NCBI GenBank assembly: GCA_965649545.1
Contig: CBFGLF010000005.1
Span: 1-36,086 of the forward strand
Source of the DNA: CABHOJ01 sp965649545
GTDB taxonomy: Bacteria > Pseudomonadota > Gammaproteobacteria > Burkholderiales > Methylophilaceae
DNA: 36,086 bases
Direction of reading: 5' to 3'
Shown piece after piece: positions 14,784-22,635 of this stretch (position 1 is its first letter; every line of letters begins with the position of its first letter). Made by a program: the position numbers and the translations under genes. The notes below the pieces were generated by a model. That model was not told the DNA's origin. It saw only the letters and a list, made by a program, of their open reading frames with translations, and searched no databases.

Positions 14784-16049
14784 CTAGAAGTTATGGGTGT
14801 ATTGCACGCTCAATACATCGATCTTGTTGTGATAATCGCCACGTAACCGAGCATTCACCAGCCCCTGGTCGTTATCGATGGAAGTGTCCTTGACGAACAG
14901 ATGCGCGTAAGCGAAGTCGATGACGTTCTTTTCATTCAACCGGTAACTGGCCCCTAGCGTCACCCAGGTACGGTCATCCCCAGGAATGCTTACCGTCCGG
15001 AAGCGATCCTTGATCGATTCCTGATCGTAAGCCAGGCCGCCCCTGAGTTTCCACGCTGGGGTCAGTTGATAGTTGGCCCCCACCGAATAGCGCATGGTGT
15101 CATGCCAGTTCTCCGGAATATTCACCAGCACGGTACCGTTCTCACGCTTGATGGTCAGGTCTTGCAGGCGATTCCAGCCAGTCCAGGTCATGTCCGCCAT
15201 CAACGCCAGCCGATCATTCGCCTGATGGAATACGCTGAGCGATGCACTCTCGGGCAAGGTCAGTTGTGTAGTGATGTTGCCGTTGGGCGCCAGTGCGGCG
15301 GGGATCAGGGGCGGGCGGGTGAACTCGGCGTCGCCGTCGATGTGCTGGCGGACACGCGAACGGTAGGAGACCCCGAAACGGGTGTCATGCCTGGCCTGCC
15401 AGATGGCGCCGAGGTTATAACCCAAGCCCCAGTCATCGCCTTTGAGCTGGGCGAACCCATCGCCCGCCGGCCCGAAGTTGACGACCCGGGTCAGTTCGGC
15501 CTCTTTTTTCATCAGCGAGACCCCAAAACCTACAGAGAAGCTGTCGTTGACCTTGTAGGCCAGCGACGGATTGATATTGAGCGTACGGATCTCCGATTTC
15601 ACCGCCTGATAACGTCCCATCCATTGTTTGTCGTAGTCGGTCTTGAGGCCGAAAGGCGCGTTGATGGCGATGCCGAGGTTGAGATCAGGATGGATGCGAT
15701 GGCTGTAATAGATATTGGGTACGGCGACGAAACCGCCGGCATCGCCGCCCTCGTTGCCCAAGGGGCGGCCGAAAGCGGGGATTGTGCCGTCGTTATCGAA
15801 CCGGGAAGACACACGCACGCCATGCAATACGGTGACGAGTTGTCTATCCGGCAGGTAGGTCATGCCGGCCGGGTTGGCATAGATGCTACTTGCGTCCTCG
15901 GCAGCCGCAGCGCCGCCGGCGAAGGCGTTGCCCAAACCGCTGGCGCCTTGTTCGAGTAGGGAATAACCGGCTGCCTGGGATGAAACGGCGTTCGCCATGG
16001 CTGTCAGGCCGAGGCTGATGGTTAGTGCAACGCAAAGTCTTGCCGACAT
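14784..16049 (-). CDS. OmpP1/FadL/TodX family outer-membrane transporter
   Basis: A 421-residue outer-membrane beta-barrel for uptake of hydrophobic compounds. A signal peptide (MSARLCVALTISLGLTAMANA region, cleavage about residue 26-28, near SQAA) is followed by the family N-terminus GYSLLEQGASGLGNAFAG and NPAGMTYL. The C-terminus YTHNF ends in Phe, as needed for BAM-dependent assembly. A GTG at 16097 would extend the protein by 16 polar residues before the signal peptide, so ATG 16049 is preferred. FadL carries fatty acids and TodX-type members carry aromatic hydrocarbons; the substrate here is unknown. It is divergent from pqqA with a palindrome between them. Confidence 0.9.
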   Translation of the reverse strand: MSARLCVALTISLGLTAMANAVSSQAAGYSLLEQGASGLGNAFAGGAAAAEDASSIYANPAGMTYLPDRQLVTVLHGVRVSSRFDNDGTIPAFGRPLGNEGGDAGGFVAVPNIYYSHRIHPDLNLGIAINAPFGLKTDYDKQWMGRYQAVKSEIRTLNINPSLAYKVNDSFSVGFGVSLMKKEAELTRVVNFGPAGDGFAQLKGDDWGLGYNLGAIWQARHDTRFGVSYRSRVRQHIDGDAEFTRPPLIPAALAPNGNITTQLTLPESASLSVFHQANDRLALMADMTWTGWNRLQDLTIKRENGTVLVNIPENWHDTMRYSVGANYQLTPAWKLRGGLAYDQESIKDRFRTVSIPGDDRTWVTLGASYRLNEKNVIDFAYAHLFVKDTSIDNDQGLVNARLRGDYHNKIDVLSVQYTHNF

Positions 16050-16114
16050 TGTAGAGGCCCCATCCTTGTTATTGCTTTCGATTCTAGTGGCAAACACGGC
16101 AAAGGCAAAGCCTG

Positions 16115-16131
16115 CTCATGATAATCATGAG
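16115..16131. promoter_or_regulatory. Perfect palindrome between fadL-like gene and pqqA
   Basis: CTCATGAT-A-ATCATGAG has perfect 8-bp arms and a 1-nt centre, typical of a dimeric regulator site. A related core, ATCATGAT, recurs at 16192-16199, nearer pqqA. The repeats are read directly; the binding protein and target gene are unknown. Confidence 0.5.
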
Positions 16132-16256
16132 TGAAGTTTCGTGATTTTCGCACTGTCGCAAGCCAGGCTGGATGCGGAGAATGCACAGCACATCATGATT
16201 GTAGCAATACCTGATTGATGTACTTTTTTCTTCAATAATTGCTAAGGAGATCTACT

Positions 16257-16328
16257 ATGTGGACCAAGCCAGCTGCTACCGAAATGCGTTTCGGTTTTGA
16301 AGTCACCATGTACGTTTGCAATCGCTAA
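16257..16328 (+). CDS. pqqA: PQQ precursor peptide PqqA
   Basis: A 23-residue ribosomally made precursor, MWTKPAATEMRFGFEVTMYV plus CNR. The glutamate and tyrosine that become PQQ are E15 and Y19 in the conserved E-x3-Y arrangement (EVTMY). AAGGAG lies 7 nt before the ATG. PqqE cross-links these two residues while PqqD holds the peptide. It lies 138 nt before pqqB, separated by two hairpins, consistent with the higher level of pqqA transcript reported for methylotrophs. Confidence 0.96.
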   Translation: MWTKPAATEMRFGFEVTMYVCNR

Positions 16329-16370
16329 GATTGCCATGTACAGCAAATAGCGTTATCGCCATTTGCAAGT

Positions 16371-16398
16371 TACCGGGTCGCTAAGCAGCGACCCGGTA
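16371..16398 (+). terminator. Strong hairpin downstream of pqqA
   Basis: A perfect 12-bp stem, TACCGGGTCGCT with AGCGACCCGGTA, around an AAGC loop. No T-run follows, so by itself it is more likely a 3'-end stabiliser or processing barrier for the pqqA message than a terminator. Confidence 0.55.
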
Positions 16399-16400
16399 TA

Positions 16401-16451
16401 ATAGGGTGATAGGCGGGGACCGAGATTCTCAGCCGCACCCTATCATTTTTT
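16401..16451 (+). terminator. Partial terminator between pqqA and pqqB
   Basis: ATAGGGTG (16401-16408) pairs with CACCCTAT (16436-16443) over a 27-nt interior that can form a small GCGG/CCGC stem. It is followed by CA and six T. pqqB starts 15 nt later, so polymerase that reads through expresses pqqBCDE while the rest yields short pqqA transcripts. Inferred attenuation. Confidence 0.6.
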
Positions 16452-16466
16452 CAACAGAGAGTTTTC

Positions 16467-17384
16467 ATGCATATTCACGTTTTAGGTGCCGGTGCCGGCG
16501 GTGGCTTCCCTCAATGGAACTGCAATTGTTTCAACTGTGACGGTTTGCGCAAAGGGACCATCAAGGCGACCAAACGTACCCAGTCCTCGATCTGCGTCAG
16601 CGGCGATGGCGTCAATTGGGTATTGTTCAACACCTCACCTGACATCCTGCAACAGATCCAGGAATTCGCGCCACTGCAGCCGGGTCGCGCCATCCGTGAC
16701 AGCGGCATCGTCGGCATCGTGCTGATCGACGCCCAGATCGACCATACCACCGGCCTGCTGATGCTGCGTGAAGGCCAGGTGAAGCGTGAGATCTACTGTA
16801 CCGACATGGTCTATCAAGACCTGACGACGGGTAACCCCCTGTTCAATATCCTCGGGCATTACTGTGGTATCAACCACCACGAAGTCCCGACCGACGGCAA
16901 GACCAGTTTCGAGATCCCCGGGGCCGCCAACCTCAAGTTCACGGCGGTAGCCCTGAAGAGCGCAGCGCCTCCGTATTCCCCACACCGCAACGACCCGCAC
17001 CCCGGCGATACCATCGGCGTGCTGATCGAAGATACCAAGACCGGCAAGAAATGCTGGTACTCGCCCGGCCTGGCAGAGATCGAACCTCACTTGCCCGCCT
17101 TGATGAACCAGGCGGATTGCATCATGGTCGACGGTACCTTCTGGACCAATACCGAGATGCTGGACATGGGCCTGATGACGAAGAAGGCCCGTGACATTGG
17201 CCATAATCCGCAATCCGGCCCCGGCGGCATGATCGAAGAGCTGGACAAGTTCTCTGCCGAGCGGAAAGTTTTGATTCATATCAACAACACCAACCCGATA
17301 CTTAGAGAAGATTCCGCCGAGCGTGCCGAACTCACCCGTCATGGGATCGAGGTCGCGTACGACGGCATGGACATCATTCTTTAG
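16467..17384 (+). CDS. pqqB: PQQ biosynthesis protein PqqB
   Basis: A 305-residue metallo-beta-lactamase-fold protein. The N-terminus HVLGAGAGGGFPQWNCNC is diagnostic of PqqB. It is an iron-dependent hydroxylase acting on the Glu-Tyr diamino acid intermediate, with the metal-binding DAQIDHTTGLL region visible at about residue 90. It is cytoplasmic. Length matches the family (about 300). It is the first gene after the pqqA hairpins and is 11 nt from pqqC, so pqqBCDE form one transcript. Confidence 0.97.
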   Translation: MHIHVLGAGAGGGFPQWNCNCFNCDGLRKGTIKATKRTQSSICVSGDGVNWVLFNTSPDILQQIQEFAPLQPGRAIRDSGIVGIVLIDAQIDHTTGLLMLREGQVKREIYCTDMVYQDLTTGNPLFNILGHYCGINHHEVPTDGKTSFEIPGAANLKFTAVALKSAAPPYSPHRNDPHPGDTIGVLIEDTKTGKKCWYSPGLAEIEPHLPALMNQADCIMVDGTFWTNTEMLDMGLMTKKARDIGHNPQSGPGGMIEELDKFSAERKVLIHINNTNPILREDSAERAELTRHGIEVAYDGMDIIL

Positions 17385-17395
17385 GAGACCAACAC

Positions 17396-18154
17396 ATGAA
17401 CGCACCAGACCTCAACACCCCATGGACCCGCGAAGAGTTCGAAGCCAAGCTTCGTGAGAAGGGCAAGGGATACCACATCTATCATCCGTTCCACGTGATG
17501 ATGTATGAGGGCAAGCTATCCAAGGAACAGCTGCAGTCCTGGGTCGCCAATCGCTTCTACTACCAGATCGCGATCCCGATGAAAGACGCTGCGATCCTGT
17601 CCAACTGTCCGGACAAGGAGATCCGCAAGGAATGGATCGTCCGGATCACCGACCACGACGGTGTGGATGGCCAGGTCGGCGGTATCGAAGCCTGGATCCA
17701 GCTCGGCGAAGCGGTAGGCCTGACCCGCGAGCAAGTGACCTCGCTGGAGATGGTCAGCCCTGGCGTGCGGTTCGCAGTCGATGCCTATGTCAATTTCGCG
17801 CGCCAGCGCCCCTGGCAGGAATCGGTCTGCTCTTCCCTCACCGAGTTGTTCGCGCCGCATATCCACCAGCAGCGCATCAGTTCCTGGCCTTCCATGTATC
17901 CATGGATCAAGGAAGAAGGCCTGACCTACTTCAAGAAACGCCTGACGGAAGCCCGTCGCGACGTGGAACAAGGCCTCAGTGTGACGCTGGATTACTTCAG
18001 CACTTCGCGCGAGATGCAGCTCAAGGCGCTGGATATCCTGCAGTTCAAGCTCAATGTGCTCTGGGTGATCGCCGATTCCATCATGCTCGCATCCACCGAC
18101 ATCAAGGTCGAAGGCCGCGATTACCTGCGCCAGCCTGTCGTGAATTTCAAATAG
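17396..18154 (+). CDS. pqqC: Pyrroloquinoline-quinone synthase PqqC
   Basis: A 252-residue cofactor-free oxidase that performs the last step of PQQ synthesis, ring closure and eight-electron oxidation. Signature stretches are YHIYHPFHVMM, ANRFYYQIAIPMKDAAILSN and RITDHDG. It belongs to the TenA/PqqC all-helical fold. An AGGAG site lies 9 nt before the ATG. Length equals Klebsiella PqqC (251). It is followed by pqqD after 13 nt. Confidence 0.97.
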   Translation: MNAPDLNTPWTREEFEAKLREKGKGYHIYHPFHVMMYEGKLSKEQLQSWVANRFYYQIAIPMKDAAILSNCPDKEIRKEWIVRITDHDGVDGQVGGIEAWIQLGEAVGLTREQVTSLEMVSPGVRFAVDAYVNFARQRPWQESVCSSLTELFAPHIHQQRISSWPSMYPWIKEEGLTYFKKRLTEARRDVEQGLSVTLDYFSTSREMQLKALDILQFKLNVLWVIADSIMLASTDIKVEGRDYLRQPVVNFK

Positions 18155-18167
18155 AACAAGAAACACT

Positions 18168-18449
18168 ATGGAAAATAACATCCAACATTCAGACGTTTAC
18201 GCCATCGCCTTGCATCATCGCTTCCAATGGGAAGAGGCGCAGCAAAGTTACGTGATACTTTTCCCTGAAGGCATGGTCAAACTCCATGGAGGCGCAGGTG
18301 AAGTCCTGAAGCGCGTCGATGGCAAGGCCACCGTCGGTGAGATCGTGGCGGAACTGAAGGCCGCTTTTCCGGATGCCGAGGATATCGAAGGCGATATCCT
18401 GGGGATGTTCGACCTGGCAGTGGGTAAAGCCTGGCTGCGTAAAGTCTGA
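18168..18449 (+). CDS. pqqD: PqqA peptide chaperone PqqD
   Basis: A 93-residue RiPP recognition element that binds PqqA and delivers it to PqqE. The segment YVILFPEGMVKLHGGAGEVLKRVDG is the typical PqqD beta-hairpin plus helix, and the rest is a winged-helix-like fold. It is a stand-alone gene, not fused to PqqC or PqqE as in some bacteria. It lies 13 nt after pqqC and 29 nt before pqqE. Confidence 0.95.
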   Translation: MENNIQHSDVYAIALHHRFQWEEAQQSYVILFPEGMVKLHGGAGEVLKRVDGKATVGEIVAELKAAFPDAEDIEGDILGMFDLAVGKAWLRKV

Positions 18450-18478
18450 ATGACGGATCAATTTCGAGGAACAGCACA

Positions 18479-19708
18479 ATGACACAAGCATCCCTAGGTG
18501 AATCGGTCGTACAGAAGACCGTCCACGCACAGCAAAACAACGGTGTCGCCGCCAGTGTGACGCACACCCAGCCCTTGTGGCTGCTTGCGGAGGTCACCTA
18601 TCGCTGCCCACTGCATTGTGCCTTCTGCTACAACCCGACCGATTACGACAAGCACACGCACAACGAGCTCTCCACCGAACAGTGGATCCAGGCCTTGCGC
18701 GATGCACGCAAGCTGGGTGCCTTGCAGTTGGGGATCTCCGGTGGCGAGCCGCTATTGCGCGACGATATCGAGGACATCGTGGTCGAAGCGAAGAAGCTGG
18801 GTTATTACAGCAACCTCATCACCTCAGGTGTCGGCCTCACCGAGAAACGTATCCAGGCGTTCAAGGATGGCGGTCTCGACCATATCCAGCTGTCGATGCA
18901 TGACATCACCGAAGAGATCAACAACTTCATCACCAACACCCGCACCTTCGAGCTGAAGAAAAAGGTCGCCGCCATGATCAAGGATCACGGCTATCCCATG
19001 GTGCTGAACGTGGTGATCCATCGCTACAACATCGGCCATATCAAGGAGATCCTGGAGATGGCCGAAGCCCTGGGTGCCGATTATGTCGAGCTGGCCAATA
19101 CCCAGTACTACGGCTGGTCGCTGGTCAATCGCAGCCAGCTGATGCCGACCAGGGAGCAGATCGAACACGCCGAGAAGATCACCAACGAATTCCGTGCGCG
19201 CGTCGGCAACAAGATGAAGATCTTCTTCGTGGTGCCGGACTATTTCTCCGACCGTCCGAAGAAATGCATGAACGGCTGGGGCGAGGTGTTCATGATCGTG
19301 ACCGCCAACGGTGACGTATTGCCTTGCCATTCCGCACGCGTCCTGCCCGGGATGGAATTCCCCAATGTGCGCGAAAAAGGTCTCAAGTGGGCCTGGGAAG
19401 ATTCCCCGGCCTTCAACAAGTACCGTGGCGATAGCTGGATGAAAGAACCTTGCCGTACCTGCCCCGAGAAAGAGAACGACCTTGGCGGCTGTCGCTGCCA
19501 GGCTTTCCTGCTCTCAGGCGATGCGGAAAGTGCCGATCCGGTCTGTAGTCTCTCGCCCAATCATCACCTGATCGAACAGGCGATCATCGACGCGCAGAAC
19601 CCTGTATTGCAGGCGCAGCCTATCATCTTCCGCACCGACAAGAATTCGAAGAAGTACGCCAGCGGCGAATCCAAGGAACGCGTAGAGGATTTCCACGCGT
19701 TGCCATAA
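18479..19708 (+). CDS. pqqE: Radical SAM enzyme PqqE
   Basis: A 409-residue radical SAM/SPASM enzyme that forms the carbon-carbon bond between Glu15 and Tyr19 of PqqA. The radical SAM cluster ligands are C43, C47 and C50 (CPLHCAFC). The SPASM region carries C263 (CMNGWG), C283 (LPCHSAR), C325 and C328 (CRTC), C338 and C340 (GGCRC) and C356 (DPVC), expected for the auxiliary clusters. An N-terminal extension of about 30 residues precedes PLWLLAEVTYRC. About 30 residues after PIIFRTDKN are polar and poorly typical of the family. No pqqF or pqqG protease gene follows. The stop is 6 nt from the convergent cheX-like gene. Confidence 0.97.
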   Translation: MTQASLGESVVQKTVHAQQNNGVAASVTHTQPLWLLAEVTYRCPLHCAFCYNPTDYDKHTHNELSTEQWIQALRDARKLGALQLGISGGEPLLRDDIEDIVVEAKKLGYYSNLITSGVGLTEKRIQAFKDGGLDHIQLSMHDITEEINNFITNTRTFELKKKVAAMIKDHGYPMVLNVVIHRYNIGHIKEILEMAEALGADYVELANTQYYGWSLVNRSQLMPTREQIEHAEKITNEFRARVGNKMKIFFVVPDYFSDRPKKCMNGWGEVFMIVTANGDVLPCHSARVLPGMEFPNVREKGLKWAWEDSPAFNKYRGDSWMKEPCRTCPEKENDLGGCRCQAFLLSGDAESADPVCSLSPNHHLIEQAIIDAQNPVLQAQPIIFRTDKNSKKYASGESKERVEDFHALP

Positions 19709-19714
19709 CAGGCC

Positions 19715-20170
19715 TCAGTTGATGCGCTCGATGTCGACCACCACGACCGCATCCTGATTGCGCCAATGCAATGAGATGACGAAGGGGCGCGCCCGAACGG
19801 CGGCGCGTATCTCGTCGGAGTTGCCCCGTATCGTCACCGGTACCGAGATCTCCAGTTCATGCCCGTAATGCTTACGGGCGTTGCCGGCGATGGTGTTGGC
19901 GATCTCGCCCACCACGTCCAGCCGCTGGCTCTCGCTGCGGTCCGGTTCGCCCATGATCAGTAACAACTGCAAGAGCATGGTATGCGAGGCGGAGAAGTGC
20001 ACACAGCCGCGGAAAGTGCCCGAGAGCGTGATCAGCCCGGTGTATTGATGATGGATGGGCTGGTAGGACTGCTCCAGGTACGCGGCACGGATCTCCACCG
20101 GTTCCTTGGTGGTTTGCAGGAAGTAATGTTTCACCGCATCGGTGAACACCGAGAGATCGGTCTCGTTCAT
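19715..20170 (-). CDS. CheX-like (CheC/CheX/FliY family) phosphatase domain protein
   Basis: A 151-residue cytoplasmic protein. GLITLSGTFRGCVHFSASHTM resembles the first half of the CheX fold. The family phosphatase signature E-x2-N is present as E89 and N92 in VGEIANTIAGNARK. CheX-type proteins remove phosphate from CheY-like receiver domains. It is the last gene of a three-gene minus-strand set: kinase, CheY-like regulator, then this gene 17 nt later. The natural inference is that it dephosphorylates that regulator. It has no signal peptide or Cys cluster. It could instead be a FliY/CheC-like scaffold, but the single ExxN motif and size favour CheX. Confidence 0.82.
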   Translation of the reverse strand: MNETDLSVFTDAVKHYFLQTTKEPVEIRAAYLEQSYQPIHHQYTGLITLSGTFRGCVHFSASHTMLLQLLLIMGEPDRSESQRLDVVGEIANTIAGNARKHYGHELEISVPVTIRGNSDEIRAAVRARPFVISLHWRNQDAVVVVDIERIN

Positions 20171-20187
20171 ATCGTTATTCTCCCCAT

Positions 20188-20559
20188 TTATTTTGAAAGT
20201 TCGTTCAACGCGAACGCCAGCTGCTCGTCCGTGAACGGTTTATAGAGAAAGCCGGAAGCGCCTTTCTTGAGGGCGCTGATGGCCGTGACCTTGTCGCTGA
20301 GGGCCGAGATCACCAGGATGCGGACATCCGGTAGCTGTTGGATCATGGCATCGATGCAGGCGACGCCGTCCATCTCCGGCATGGTGAGATCCATGGTGAC
20401 CAGCTGCGGCTGCTCCTTGGCGCTGATCTCCAGTGCCTCCACGCCATTGCTCGCCAGCCCGCAGATGCTGACGTATTTCAGGTCCGGGTGCATGGTGGCG
20501 CGCGCGATGCGGGAACGGGAGACGCTGGAGTCGTCTACGATCAAGAGTTTCTTGTGCAT
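20188..20559 (-). CDS. Single-domain CheY-like response regulator
   Basis: A 123-residue stand-alone receiver domain. The acidic pair is D9-D10 in LLIVDDSS, the phosphoryl acceptor is D57 in LVTMDLTMPEMDG, the switch Ser is in VISALSD, and the conserved Lys is in LYKPFTDEQL. There is no output domain, so it probably acts by binding a target protein or relaying phosphate. It starts 9 nt after the kinase stop and ends 17 nt before the CheX-like gene, so the three are almost certainly cotranscribed. The start has a GGAG site at suitable spacing. Confidence 0.92.
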   Translation of the reverse strand: MHKKLLIVDDSSVSRSRIARATMHPDLKYVSICGLASNGVEALEISAKEQPQLVTMDLTMPEMDGVACIDAMIQQLPDVRILVISALSDKVTAISALKKGASGFLYKPFTDEQLAFALNELSK

Positions 20560-20568
20560 GGCGACTCC

Positions 20569-22635
20569 TTAAGCCTGGAAACGGATGCTGAACATGGTGT
20601 AGAGGTTCTTCTGCGAGGCGATGCCGAGTCGGGCACCGAGCGCGCCGATCTTCTGCTTGACGATATCCATGCCGACGCCCTGGCCAGAATCCCGGTCCGC
20701 TTCGACGGTCGTCGAGAAGCCGGGCTCGAAGATCTTCATGATGATCTGCTTGGGATCGAGCTCCTGCAGTTGTGCTTCGGTATATAGGCCCTTGTCGATC
20801 AAGGCCTGCCGGATGTCATCGGCCACCAGGCCATGGCCGTCATCCCGCACCACCAGTTCGTAGTTCTCGCCTTCCTTGCCTAGGCCGACATAGATCGAGC
20901 CGACCGGCGCCTTGTTGCGCTGCTTGCGCACATGCACGGGCTCGACGCCATGGGCCACGGCGTTACGCAACAGCTGCAGCGTGATGTCCTTGACCTCCTT
21001 CTGGACCTTGGCGGGTAGGGTCTCCAGACGTTCGAGTTCGGCAGTGAGGTTGACGGATTTCTCATGGTCACGGGCGATCCGCTGTGCCAGCTCGTTGAGG
21101 TTGCTGACGAAGCTATCGGGCGGCGGGGTTTGCGAGGCCACAGGCGATGACGTCTGCCCAAGACTGTAGTTCTCCAGCTTCTTGTTCAGCTCCTGGATCG
21201 CGGCGACTTTCTGGAAGAACTCGTCGAGCGGGCCGGGCAGGGCCAGCAAGTCGTCATCGTCGATATGGGTCTTGTCACGCAAGGCGGCCAAGGTTCGCTC
21301 GAATTCCTGCGCCAGGGATTCGAACAGGTCGAGACCGAGTGCTGCCGCTTCCCCCTTGATGGTATGGATGTGGCGGAAAACCAGATGGATGAGCTTCTTG
21401 GGGTCGCGCCCGCTATGCTTGGCTTTCAATTCATTGTTGATGGCATGCAATACGCGCTCCGTCGCCGTGAGGAACTCCGCGAGCAGGGCAGGGTTAACGC
21501 GCAGGATCTCCAGCATCACCTCCACTTCGGTCTTGGCTTGCTTCTTGGCTTCCGCGAGCGCGATCTCCAGGGCCTGCTGTTCGGTGACGTCGAACACCGA
21601 CACCAGCAAATGCGAAATGACGCCATCGACCACCACGCGGTTGAATTCGAATGTCAGGTAGCGTGTCCTCGATTGCCCGCCGACCGACGCGAACTGCAAC
21701 GGGATGGCGATCAAGGGGTTGAGGTCCTCGACCAACGCTTCATTGACGCGGCCCGCCAGTAAGAGGCCGATGTAATCCGACGCCGCTTCGAAGCGATCGC
21801 TGCTCAGGCGTTTGCGCAGCTCTTCACGAAAATCCATGCCGGCCGTGATGGTCGTCCCCAGAATGGTGGAGAGCGAGGCGGAGAATTGCGAGCCGATACG
21901 ATAGTCGGCATCGAGCAGGAACAAGCCTTCCTTCACGGTGCCGAGGATCTCGGCGGTTTCCTGCTGGGCGGCCTCGACCAGCCTGTCGTTCTCGCGCAGG
22001 CGGCGGATGAACTTGAACAGGATGAACAGGAAGTTGAGCGTGGCGAGCAGCATGCCCGCCGTTTGTACATAACGCAGGAAGTCGGCACGCTGGCTGGCGT
22101 CCTTTTCCAGTTCGGTGGTCAGTTTGTTCATCAAGGTCAGTAGCTCGACATTGTGTCGCCGCGCGTAGTCGACGACCGCCTTGATCTCGTTAGGATCGGA
22201 GCTACCTCTCAGCACTGGACTCAAGAGGACTTTGTACGGCTGCCAGAGCTGCTCAGCCTGTTGCAGGATGTCCGTGTACTTGTGCGCATGCAGTGCTTTC
22301 AGCAACACCTTTTTGCCATCGGTGCCCATCACCATGCCGCCACTTTCGAAGCCGTTGAGCGTCGTATCGAACAACTCGACGGTCTTGGCCAGCTCCTCGT
22401 CGTTCTTCGGATTGGCGACGGCGTTCTCGGTATCGATCTGCTTGATCATCAACGATTTGGTCATGCGCTGGGACAGCATGCGCTGGCGGCCGGACAGGTT
22501 GAGGTTGATCGCACTGTCCGATAACTGGAACGAGATATAGAAGTTGAGGACCAGGACGGCCATGTCGAAGATCAGGAAGAAGGCGACAGCCAAGATGATC
22601 TCTCGGTATTTCCCCAGGTAGGATTGCGTTTTCAT
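20569..22635 (-). CDS. Membrane CheA-class histidine kinase with PilJ-type sensor and internal Hpt, no CheW domain
   Basis: A 688-residue hybrid. The first membrane helix is at about 12-34 and a PilJ-type periplasmic sensor follows (NLSGRQRMLSQRMTKS, 46-61). The second helix is at about 192-209, then a PAS-like region at about 222-350 and a coiled segment. The Hpt domain has phosphorylatable H424 (HTIKGEAAALGL). The CheA-type ATPase has N-box LLRNAVAHGVEP (N558), VRDDGHGL (597-603) and SGQGVGMDIVKQKI (650-663). No DHp H-box, receiver or CheW-like P5 domain is present; the protein ends just after the ATPase. A TTG at 22692 is in frame, but ATG 22635 with GGAG 9 nt upstream is preferred. Confidence 0.88.
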   Translation of the reverse strand: MKTQSYLGKYREIILAVAFFLIFDMAVLVLNFYISFQLSDSAINLNLSGRQRMLSQRMTKSLMIKQIDTENAVANPKNDEELAKTVELFDTTLNGFESGGMVMGTDGKKVLLKALHAHKYTDILQQAEQLWQPYKVLLSPVLRGSSDPNEIKAVVDYARRHNVELLTLMNKLTTELEKDASQRADFLRYVQTAGMLLATLNFLFILFKFIRRLRENDRLVEAAQQETAEILGTVKEGLFLLDADYRIGSQFSASLSTILGTTITAGMDFREELRKRLSSDRFEAASDYIGLLLAGRVNEALVEDLNPLIAIPLQFASVGGQSRTRYLTFEFNRVVVDGVISHLLVSVFDVTEQQALEIALAEAKKQAKTEVEVMLEILRVNPALLAEFLTATERVLHAINNELKAKHSGRDPKKLIHLVFRHIHTIKGEAAALGLDLFESLAQEFERTLAALRDKTHIDDDDLLALPGPLDEFFQKVAAIQELNKKLENYSLGQTSSPVASQTPPPDSFVSNLNELAQRIARDHEKSVNLTAELERLETLPAKVQKEVKDITLQLLRNAVAHGVEPVHVRKQRNKAPVGSIYVGLGKEGENYELVVRDDGHGLVADDIRQALIDKGLYTEAQLQELDPKQIIMKIFEPGFSTTVEADRDSGQGVGMDIVKQKIGALGARLGIASQKNLYTMFSIRFQA

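Noticed and set aside
16050..16097. Longer FadL-type start at GTG 16097
   Set aside because: It would put 16 polar residues before the signal peptide; ATG 16049 gives a normal signal sequence.
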